Source of the DNA: Treponema sp.
GTDB taxonomy: Bacteria; Spirochaetota; Spirochaetia; Treponematales; Breznakiellaceae
Assembly: GCA_031267115.1 (NCBI GenBank)
Contig: JAIRZS010000278.1
Location: forward strand, 1-18,406
Direction: 5' to 3'
Length of the DNA: 18,406 nucleotides
Shown: one piece after another, positions 12,747 through 18,406 of the stretch
Layout: each line of letters opens with the position of its first letter
Position numbering within the stretch: the first letter of the stretch is position 1
Notes under the pieces: model-generated
The model's input: only the letters and a program-made list of their open reading frames with translations
Databases searched by the model: none
What the model was told of the DNA's origin: nothing
Made by a program: the position numbers and the translations under genes

Positions 12747-15476
12747 TTAGTAACTCCACTTAAAGCCAAAGGAAATCATGGGGACGGGAAGCCCGTAATT
12801 CGCGAGATTAGCCCCGGTATCCACCCTGCCGGTAAATTGGTTAAAAGTTTCAACCTCCTGCATGGCGGAAATAAAAGAAAGAATATTTTCCATAGCCAGA
12901 TAAATCTCGGTCCGGACCCGGCCTTTTCTGTCAAACATGAAAAAAGAAACCTTAAGGTCCAGGGGGAATGACCAGGGGCCGCGCTCGTTCCTGTCGTAAT
13001 AGGAATCGCGGCGGTACTTCTGGATGATGGTAGGATGGTCTTCGGGATCCGCCGGATCGACCGGGACAAAATCCTGTTTGTCCTCATCCCATTTTTTTTC
13101 CTCGAATGCCTTGGTATTCTCGTCAAATTCCGCCACTTCCACAGGATAAGGCACGATCTCGCTGCCTGCCTTGTTTACCGGCCTTCCCGAGGCGAAGCCG
13201 AAGCGCAGGCCTATACCGATATGGCGCACCGGCTTGATATTGAGTACCAGGTTGAAATTGTGGAAGCGGTGAAACGCGGGGTAATACCAGTCGTCCCGCT
13301 GCCGTTCGCCGGCGCTTGTCCCCTGAAGATCGGCGCCGGCGCTGTCGGGCTCGTGATAAAGCGCGTGCGTAAAAGTATAGGATATCCACCCGTCCCAAAA
13401 CCGGGACTGGAGCTTTTGAAGCTGGAGATCGACGCCGAAGATTCTCCCCTCGCCGTTAAAATAGAACCTTGTTTTCGCTTCCGCCGAACTGCCGCCCGAA
13501 ACATCGGTGCTGATATACGCCCGGTCGAAAATATATTTATAATACGCCTCAATATTAAAACTAAACCGCTCAAAAAAATCAATTTTTGTACCGATAACCG
13601 AGGTCCAGGAACGGTTGGGTTTCAGATCAAAATCCTCTATGCCGTTCCGCTTTTCCGTAAAGGCGACGGCATCGTTTACCGACGAGAAAAGCCCGGTACC
13701 GGCAGTAAGGCCGAGCGAATCAACAATACCGGCGTTTTTCAGGATGCCAAAGTCAAGGTTGAGCCGGGGGTTAAGTACCGGCATGCTTTGAACGGAAAAA
13801 GGATCCCCTCCCGCCCCATCCCGCCCGATAAAGTAGAGATGATCAACGCGAAGCCCGGTTTCCGCGCCGATCGCCTGGCCGGGGCTTTTCCATTCCAGCA
13901 GCGTATAGGCGGAACTGGTAAAGCCCTGGTTCAGCGTCTCCGCCTGCTGGGTAAAAGGCCATATAATGGCCCCGTTTTCCGCATTTGCCACTTCCAGCCC
14001 CGACACGATACCCGGGGGCATGATAATAGCACTTACCGGCTGTTCGATAAAAATATCAAAAGCCTCTTTCTGTTTCCACCTGTTGTAAAGTTCCTGAACT
14101 CCGAAAGCCGCGAGAAAACCCCTCCCCAGGTCCCAGTCAATATCCGCCCTGCCCTGGACGCTGGTAGCATGGTAGTCCGTATCAAACCAGGCCCGGCCAT
14201 CGGGCGCGCGGTAGCTCATGGTGTCATCAAGCCAGTCAAATTCCCCTTTATAAACGTCGAGAAAACCCTGGTTGTAGTTTATCTCCACATCATTGCGTAT
14301 ACTGCCTTCGGCGGCAAGCTCGGTAAAGCCCGCGCCGGCAGTAGCTTTAATTACCATACTGGGAAAGGGGTTGGCAATTAAGGATATTATGCCGAAACCC
14401 TGGTAGTTATAGTAATTAAAATCCATATTCACATTGCCTTTAATTTCATCATCATCGTAACTGTTGCGGTAAGCCGCCCCGACGCCGTCGCTGCCGAAAA
14501 ACCCGTTCAGTGTTAATTCCAGATCGCCGGTAAAACGGTAATTGGAGGAAAGGGAGGCGCTGCGTATATAGGGGGCCGTAGAAACCGAGTGGATCAGTTG
14601 CAGCGTCTCATTGCTTGTCCACACATTGGCCAGAGCCTTGGCGGCCCATACCAGGGTATCCCAATAGGTCACCTTGCCCATGAACATAACCCCGCCTTTT
14701 CCGTTAATCGGATAGGAAAGGTTTATACTGGTCGCGCTGGTAGAAAGCCCCAGTTCGAATTCCGCCTCGCCGGGATCGGGCCGCCTGCTTGTCACTTCCA
14801 AAAAACCGGAAATCGTATGGCCGTAGCGGGTAGAAAACACGCCGTGGGAAAGCTGGGCGCTCGAAACCATTCTGGGATCAAAGATGGAAACGCCGCCGCC
14901 CCAGTGATAGGGATGGGAAAGGTAGAAGCCGTCCAGCGCCGCCATAAGGTCGCCGGGATCGCCGCCCCGTATAGAAGGCTGGGCGTTAAACATGCCTGCG
15001 TAACCCACTCCCGGCAGCAGCTTGATCGAATTCATCACATCTTCGATCAGGCCGATTTCTGCAGTCCGGGAAAGCTCCTCCCCGGAAATAGCCACGCTCC
15101 GACCGCTCCGGGTCTCGCTTGCCCCGGGCCGGCTTTCTTCCAGCACAAGCTCGGCGTTTTCCATGACGCCGCCCAGCCTGAGCCGCACCGTCAGGGCGTT
15201 TCCGCCAGCAGGCGCCGCAAGCCGCTGGCTTTCGTAACCCGGATAGCCAACCCTGATAACGCCCGGCCTGTCATCCGGAATAGTCACCCGGGCAGTCCCC
15301 GCCGCGTCGCACACATACTCGGCGCCCCCGGAAACGCCGCCGCTTACAGTGATCGCCGCCCCCTCCAGAGGGATCCCCAGATCGGCGTCTTCTACCGTAA
15401 CCGTGATCTCGCGCGGGAAAAGCGGAAAAACAAGCAGCATGAATATGACGCGGAAGAGGCTCTTTTTTCTTAGCAT
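12747..15476 (-). CDS. TonB-dependent outer-membrane receptor
   Basis: This 909-residue receptor has a signal peptide, then a carboxypeptidase-regulatory-like beta-sandwich (~22-95, ITVTVEDADLGIPLEGAAITV), a plug domain (~125-240: LIEDVMNSIKLLPGVG, PSIRGGDPGDLMAALDGFYL, GFLEVTSRR), and a beta-barrel ending in SFGFKWSY, where the aromatic last residue fits outer-membrane assembly signals. It resembles SusC/CarbD-TonB type receptors in starting with the sandwich, but it is a single protein without a SusD partner here. The substrate cannot be read from the sequence. It is the first gene of the operon and is preceded by a sigma-70 promoter at 15542-15570. Such receptors are not universal in spirochaetes. 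Confidence 0.92.
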   Translation of the reverse strand: MLRKKSLFRVIFMLLVFPLFPREITVTVEDADLGIPLEGAAITVSGGVSGGAEYVCDAAGTARVTIPDDRPGVIRVGYPGYESQRLAAPAGGNALTVRLRLGGVMENAELVLEESRPGASETRSGRSVAISGEELSRTAEIGLIEDVMNSIKLLPGVGYAGMFNAQPSIRGGDPGDLMAALDGFYLSHPYHWGGGVSIFDPRMVSSAQLSHGVFSTRYGHTISGFLEVTSRRPDPGEAEFELGLSTSATSINLSYPINGKGGVMFMGKVTYWDTLVWAAKALANVWTSNETLQLIHSVSTAPYIRSASLSSNYRFTGDLELTLNGFFGSDGVGAAYRNSYDDDEIKGNVNMDFNYYNYQGFGIISLIANPFPSMVIKATAGAGFTELAAEGSIRNDVEINYNQGFLDVYKGEFDWLDDTMSYRAPDGRAWFDTDYHATSVQGRADIDWDLGRGFLAAFGVQELYNRWKQKEAFDIFIEQPVSAIIMPPGIVSGLEVANAENGAIIWPFTQQAETLNQGFTSSAYTLLEWKSPGQAIGAETGLRVDHLYFIGRDGAGGDPFSVQSMPVLNPRLNLDFGILKNAGIVDSLGLTAGTGLFSSVNDAVAFTEKRNGIEDFDLKPNRSWTSVIGTKIDFFERFSFNIEAYYKYIFDRAYISTDVSGGSSAEAKTRFYFNGEGRIFGVDLQLQKLQSRFWDGWISYTFTHALYHEPDSAGADLQGTSAGERQRDDWYYPAFHRFHNFNLVLNIKPVRHIGIGLRFGFASGRPVNKAGSEIVPYPVEVAEFDENTKAFEEKKWDEDKQDFVPVDPADPEDHPTIIQKYRRDSYYDRNERGPWSFPLDLKVSFFMFDRKGRVRTEIYLAMENILSFISAMQEVETFNQFTGRVDTGANLANYGLPVPMISFGFKWSY

Positions 15477-15541
15477 AGCTTTCCGGGCGTTTTGCGGCGG
15501 GAAATTGCCGGCAAACCGGCTTCCAGGAACGCCCTGGACTT

Positions 15542-15570
15542 ATTATATTCCCCGTTAGCCCAATTTACAA
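15542..15570 (-). promoter_or_regulatory. Sigma-70 promoter of the TonB-receptor operon
   Basis: On the minus strand TTGTAA (15570-15565) and a perfect TATAAT (15547-15542) are 17 nt apart, giving a start near 15535 and a leader of about 60 nt. The leader contains two small hairpins (CCAGG/CCTGG and GCCGG/CCGGC). No Fur-box-like palindrome was recognised around it. Confidence 0.7.
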
Positions 15571-15604
15571 TACAGGGGGTAAGATGCCCAGCAGCCTGTT
15601 ACCA

Positions 15605-15735
15605 ACCGCGCAAGGGATTGGAGGGGTGCCGCCCCGCAGGGGCGAAAGCAGCCACGGCGCGGAGCAGCCGGGGCCGGAGCGGTAGCGGAGCCCCGCAAAG
15701 CCCGGTTTCCGGCGCGAAGCGCCGGAAATGCGCCC
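15605..15735 (+). repeat. Structured dispersed repeat, copy 3
   Basis: It begins ACCGCGCAAGGGATTGGAGGGG and ends with GCCCCGCAAAGCCCGG, a hairpin and ATGCGCCC. The hairpin is TTTCCGGCGC, GAA loop, GCGCCGGAAA (15706-15715/15719-15728), a perfect 10 bp. Inner pairings are CGCCCC/GGGGCG (15630-15644) and GGGGC/GCCCC (15670-15674/15690-15694). It lies in the 313-nt gap between the HAD gene and the receptor promoter, opposite to the transcription of both. Confidence 0.85.
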
Positions 15736-15789
15736 AAATTTTTTAAAAAACTTTCGTACTTTTAAATTGCCGCAATGAAAATTCAAAAT

Positions 15790-16458
15790 TCAGGGCTTAA
15801 ACAGGGGTACGGCCTCGTCCAGGGAATTTAGCCTGAGCCAGACCGCGGCAAGCACTTCCGGAGGCGGTTCCACCATATCCTTGATAAATACCGATTTGAT
15901 CCCCGCCGCGTCCAGCGCCCGCAGGCCCGCCGGGGAATCCTCAAAACCCAGGCATTCTCCGGGCTTTTTACCAAGCAGTTCCGCCGCCTTTAAAAAAATA
16001 TCGGGCGCGGGTTTTCCCCGGCGAACCTCGTCGCCGCAGACAAGCAGGGGAAAAAGATCCCTGATGCCCGCCATTTCCAGCTTCCACAGGGCAATATCCC
16101 TGGAACTGGAAGTAGCTACAGCCATAGGCACGCCCAGGCTGTTCAGATATTCAAACAAGGCAAGAAGGCCGGGCCGCAGGGCAATGCCGTTTCTTTCCGC
16201 GTCTTCCGTATAAACCCGCCCCAGCTCTTCCCGGACAGCCTCGTAGGGGAAATCCTGCCCGTAACTACCAACCATGACTTTGCGGGTAGCCTCCTCGTCA
16301 ACGCCGATGGTCCCGGCAAGCACTTCTTCGGTCAGGCGCCAGCCCAATTCCCCGGCCGCCCGCTCCCAGGCAGCGACAACGGGCCGTTCGGTGTCAAGCA
16401 TAAGGCCGTCCATATCGAAAATAACGGCCCCGGGCTTAAACGGCGGCTCATTTTGCAT
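15790..16458 (-). CDS. HAD-superfamily phosphatase/phosphomutase
   Basis: This 222-residue HAD hydrolase of the beta-phosphoglucomutase/phosphatase subfamily (subclass IA cap) has all core motifs. Motif I is FDMDGLMLDTE with the nucleophile and acid/base aspartates, motif II is VATSSSRD, the lysine of motif III is in RRGKPAPDIF, and motif IV is FEDSPAGLRALDAAG. Helical cap residues follow motif I. It probably dephosphorylates or isomerises a small sugar phosphate; the exact substrate is not readable. Its start lies 35 nt after the sigma-factor stop, so co-transcription from the sigma-54 promoter is likely. The ribosome site is weak. Confidence 0.85.
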   Translation of the reverse strand: MQNEPPFKPGAVIFDMDGLMLDTERPVVAAWERAAGELGWRLTEEVLAGTIGVDEEATRKVMVGSYGQDFPYEAVREELGRVYTEDAERNGIALRPGLLALFEYLNSLGVPMAVATSSSRDIALWKLEMAGIRDLFPLLVCGDEVRRGKPAPDIFLKAAELLGKKPGECLGFEDSPAGLRALDAAGIKSVFIKDMVEPPPEVLAAVWLRLNSLDEAVPLFKP

Positions 16459-16493
16459 GCTGCCGCCGCTGCCCCCGCGCCGGCCTCTTTCCC

Positions 16494-17366
16494 CTACGCG
16501 ACATAGCTCTCCAGAAGGCGGGTGCGGGTGGGGTGCTGCAGCCGTTTAAGGGCTTTCTTCTCAATCTGCCTGATCCGTTCTTTGGTAAGGTTAAAGCGGT
16601 CCCCGACTTCCTTGAGCGACATGGGGGCGCTTTTTCCAAGGCCAAAGCGAAACCGGATAATCTCGGCTTCCTTGCGATTCAGGGTACCCAGTACCGCTTC
16701 AATATCGTCCTGAAGGGCTGTATCCAGGGCCGCCTGCTCCGGAGCCTTGTAATCTTCATCCTCGATAAACTCGCCCAGGAGAGAGGCGTCCCTGTCGCTG
16801 GCCACCGGGCTTTCCAGGGAAACCATTTCCCGACCGATATTGATAATATCAGCCACATGATCCGCTTCCATGTTCAGCATACGGGCAATCTCGCCGATTT
16901 CGGCATCGGGGTTACCCTGTTCCATGACAAATTTCCGCGCCTTTTCTATCCTGACAAATTCATTGGCCCGGTTCAGGGGCAGGCGGATCATCCGGGATTT
17001 CTCGCAAATAGCCTTGAGAATAGACTGGCGTATCCACCACACCGCGTAAGAAATAAAATGGTAGCCTTTATCAACATCGTAGCGTTCCACCGCGTTGATA
17101 AGGCCGATATTGCCTTCGCTGATCAGGTCTTCCAGGGAAAGCCCCTGGCCCTGGTATTTTTTTGCCACATTGACTACAAACCGGAGGTTTGCGTTTACCA
17201 GCAGATCCCTTGCCGCCCTGTTTCCTTTAGCGGCGTCCCTGGCCGCGTTGTCTTCTTCTTCGCGGGAAAGAAGGGGGATCCTGCTGATCTCTCTAAGATA
17301 CATGGAAAGGACATTTTCATCTGAATTACGGGGTACCTTTACATCACGGTTTTTTTTGGTTTTCAC
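16494..17366 (-). CDS. Group-2 (RpoD/RpoS-like) sigma factor
   Basis: This 290-residue sigma-70 family protein lacks region 1.1, as non-essential group-2 factors do. Region 1.2 is VLSMYLREISRIPLLSREEE (~19-38). Region 2 (~45-130) has ARDLLVNANLRFVVNVA, the core-binding helix, and YAVWWIRQSILKAICEKSR for -10 melting. Region 3 (~135-200) follows, and region 4.2 near the C-terminus is MSLKEVGDRFNLTKERIRQI for -35 contact. The open frame starts at a TTG at 17405, but that codon sits in the -12 element of a sigma-54 promoter, upstream of its likely transcription start. The GTG at 17366 has AAGGAG 10 nt upstream and is preferred. The HAD gene follows after 35 nt. It may be the RpoS-equivalent of this spirochaete. 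Confidence 0.88.
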   Translation of the reverse strand: MKTKKNRDVKVPRNSDENVLSMYLREISRIPLLSREEEDNAARDAAKGNRAARDLLVNANLRFVVNVAKKYQGQGLSLEDLISEGNIGLINAVERYDVDKGYHFISYAVWWIRQSILKAICEKSRMIRLPLNRANEFVRIEKARKFVMEQGNPDAEIGEIARMLNMEADHVADIINIGREMVSLESPVASDRDASLLGEFIEDEDYKAPEQAALDTALQDDIEAVLGTLNRKEAEIIRFRFGLGKSAPMSLKEVGDRFNLTKERIRQIEKKALKRLQHPTRTRLLESYVA

Positions 17367-17404
17367 GGCTGCTTTGCTCCTTATTCTTTGGTTATAAAAT
17401 AACA

Positions 17405-17421
17405 AGCAAAAACCATGCCAA
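17405..17421 (-). promoter_or_regulatory. rpoN-dependent: Sigma-54 (-24/-12) promoter of the sigma-factor gene
   Basis: Read on the minus strand the site is TTGGCATGGTTTTTGCT, differing from the consensus YTGGCACGRNNNTTGCW at one position (CAC to CAT). GG and GC are exactly 10 nt apart. The expected start is about 12 nt downstream near 17394, leaving a 28-nt leader with the AAGGAG site. This means expression would need RpoN and an NtrC-type activator. Confidence 0.75.
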
Positions 17422-17439
17422 AATCAATTTTTTTATATC

Positions 17440-17490
17440 AAAAATACTGTATTTTTATAAAAATTATAATTCCTTGCTATACAAGGAATT
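17440..17490. promoter_or_regulatory. Two palindromes upstream of the sigma-54 promoter
   Basis: AAAAATAC-T-GTATTTTT (17440-17456) and AATTCCTTG-CTATA-CAAGGAATT (17468-17490, perfect 9-bp arms) lie about 54 and 85 bp upstream of the inferred start. The second is at a usual distance for binding sites of sigma-54 activators. Their role as enhancer sites is inference. Confidence 0.45.
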
Positions 17491-17790
17491 AGCGGAAAGC
17501 CTCCGCACAGGTGATAAAAAAATTACCGAAAAAACGGTACTGTCTTGCGCCGTTTTGCAATTGGAAAAACAGCAAAGCCCCTAAATGCCCCGGTTTGCCG
17601 TTAGACACCGCCAGAATGTGTCAATTTGCTACACGACTAAAAAGGAAAGGTACTGTTGGGCAATTATGACACGCTAACCGCCTCCCTACCCGGCAAGCCA
17701 AGCTATACCCCTGTCTGCCTTGCGTATGGAAGCGGTCGGATGTCTTATTCGAAGTCTGGTCTAATACCGCGCAGACCGCCGCGCAAAAAC
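17491..17790. other. Intergenic stretch without a recognised gene
   Basis: This 300-nt gap lies between the upstream palindromes of the sigma gene and the groES stop. It holds small inverted repeats, TACCG-A6-CGGTA near 17522-17537 and GGTCT/AGACC near 17758-17777, but no T-run terminator after groES. A plus-strand frame from a TTG at 17656 continues antisense through groES and is judged spurious. No tRNA or known RNA fold was recognised. Confidence 0.4.
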
Positions 17791-18057
17791 TTATTCAATA
17801 ACAGCGATAATATCCTGCATCTTGAGGATCAGGTGTTCTTCGCCGTCAATCTTGATCTGGGTTCCGGCGTACTTATCGTACATTACCTTCTGCCCCGCTT
17901 TAACTTTAATCACCTCGGTATCGTCACCGACAGCGACTACAGAACCGGTCTGGGTCTTTTCCTGGGCTGTGTCGGGAATAATAATACCCCCCGCAGTCTT
18001 CGCTTCGTTCTTTTCCAGCTTGACCATGACACGGTCGGCCAAAGGCGTTATCTTCAT
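17791..18057 (-). CDS. groES: GroES co-chaperonin
   Basis: This 88-residue GroES is a normal length for the family. It forms the seven-subunit lid of the GroEL folding chamber. Family motifs are MKITPLADRVMVKLEKNEAK at the start, the mobile-loop TAGGIIIPDTAQEK (~23-36), and GQKVMYDKYAGTQIKIDGEEHLIL toward the end. The frame is open to 18129, but the ATG at 18057 has GGAGGA 6 nt upstream and begins at the conserved first residues. No groEL follows here; the gene stands alone, so groEL must lie elsewhere, as it does in some spirochaetes. No CIRCE element precedes it. Confidence 0.96.
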   Translation of the reverse strand: MKITPLADRVMVKLEKNEAKTAGGIIIPDTAQEKTQTGSVVAVGDDTEVIKVKAGQKVMYDKYAGTQIKIDGEEHLILKMQDIIAVIE

Positions 18058-18099
18058 ATAGTTCCTCCGTTGAGTTATAAGAAATAGTTGGATAGATAC

Positions 18100-18129
18100 A
18101 ATATATATAATCTTTGTTTTGATCGTCAA
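18100..18129 (-). promoter_or_regulatory. Sigma-70 promoter of groES
   Basis: On the minus strand TTGACG (18129-18124) is followed by an AT-rich -10 area, either TATATA after 16 nt or TATATT after 18 nt (18105-18100). The leader to the groES ATG is about 40 nt. No CIRCE repeat (TTAGCACTC/GAGTGCTAA) is present, so control by HrcA is not supported here. Confidence 0.6.
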
Positions 18130-18209
18130 GAGAATTCGCCGCGATTCCGCGCTTTACCCTGCGGATCTGCGGAATAAGCGCATGGAAAATTTCCAGTATC
18201 CCATTTTGG

Positions 18210-18350
18210 GCGCATCCGTGGGCCAACCTGCCCGTAGGGCAGGACGGCCCACGGACCGGGCTTTGCGGGGCTCCGCGTGTCCGCCATAGCGGCCTCGCTC
18301 CGGCCCCGGCGCCCCGCGCCGTGGCTAAACCCCTCCAATCCCTTGCGCGG
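18210..18350 (-). repeat. Structured dispersed repeat, copy 4
   Basis: Read on the minus strand it begins CCGCGCAAGGGATTGGAGGGG and ends with GGAGCCCCGCAAAGCCCGG, a hairpin and ATGCGCCC. The hairpin is two-part: TCCGTGGGCC/GGCCCACGGA (18215-18224/18246-18255, 10 bp) encloses CCTGCCC-GTA-GGGCAGG (18227-18243, 7 bp). It shares CCACGGCGCGG and CCGGGGCCGGAGCG with copy 3. It lies about 80 bp upstream of the groES promoter in the same orientation as groES. Confidence 0.85.
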
Positions 18351-18406
18351 CTGGCGCCCCTTCCGTAGCCCCCCCGCAGCTATGTATTTTACCGCAAAGT
18401 CGAATA

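Noticed and set aside
13035..14381. Plus-strand frame of about 448 codons inside the receptor gene
   Set aside because: Antisense to the TonB-dependent receptor, with no ribosome site or domain; a mirror frame of GC-rich coding DNA. The same applies to 14589-15473 and to 16533-17324 opposite the sigma gene.
17367..17405. TTG start at 17405 for the sigma factor
   Set aside because: It lies in the -12 element of the sigma-54 promoter, upstream of the expected transcript start, and lacks a ribosome site; GTG at 17366 has AAGGAG.
17740..17775. TTCGAA with nearby stems suggesting a tRNA T-arm
   Set aside because: No matching acceptor, D-arm or anticodon arm could be placed on either strand.
17656..18087. 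Plus-strand frame with AAGGAAAGG upstream, running antisense through groES
   Set aside because: Most of it is a mirror of groES; the non-overlapping N-terminal part shows no recognisable domain.
18058..18129. CIRCE element before groES
   Set aside because: The TTAGCACTC/GAGTGCTAA pattern is absent on both strands.

Overview
The window looks like a chromosomal segment of a spirochaete, most likely a Treponema of the GC-richer, termite-gut type. This is inferred from gene content and protein character, not from a marker gene. About 14 kb is high-GC housekeeping sequence (4.75-18.4 kb). The first ~4.4 kb is clearly more AT-rich and looks acquired.

Region 1 (1-4380) is an accessory island. It starts with phage-like control genes: a small helix-turn-helix protein with an AT-hook-like tail (205-432), four very small ORFs arranged as overlapping convergent pairs (475-1234), and an XRE-type repressor (1462-1857). 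Between the repressor and the leftmost small genes lie a near-consensus sigma-70 promoter on the minus strand, a perfect operator-like palindrome, and a leader RNA that folds on paper into a compact three-way junction with a possible pseudoknot. After the repressor come two adjacent genes. One encodes a PH-like/zinc-ribbon protein with a glycine-zipper insert. The other encodes a two-helix membrane protein with a TerB_N-like region and a phage Mu gpF-like C-terminus. This pair is the best candidate for an undescribed stress or anti-phage module.

Region 2 (4752-9257, plus strand) carries metK, a LolA-like periplasmic carrier, a RodZ-like HTH membrane protein and rimO. The genes downstream of metK are closely spaced or overlapping. 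metK is preceded by a 16-codon leader ORF whose start lies in a hairpin.

Region 3 (9477-15476, minus strand) is a TonB-dependent uptake operon in the order receptor, lipoprotein, ExbB, ExbD, ExbD, TonB. Most junctions overlap or nearly touch, and a good sigma-70 promoter precedes the receptor.

Region 4 (15790-18057, minus strand) carries a short group-2 sigma factor followed by a HAD phosphatase, and separately groES. The sigma gene has a near-perfect sigma-54 (-24/-12) promoter with palindromes upstream at enhancer distance, suggesting a RpoN-to-alternative-sigma cascade like the RpoN-RpoS cascade of Borrelia.

Four copies of a structured repeat of about 100-140 bp sit in intergenic gaps at 4445, 9310, 15605 and 18210. 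All share a GCGCAAGGGAT start, an AGCCCGG block and a TGCGC end. Between the last two blocks each has a hairpin of different sequence but preserved pairing. Copy 1 marks the edge between the island and the housekeeping genes.
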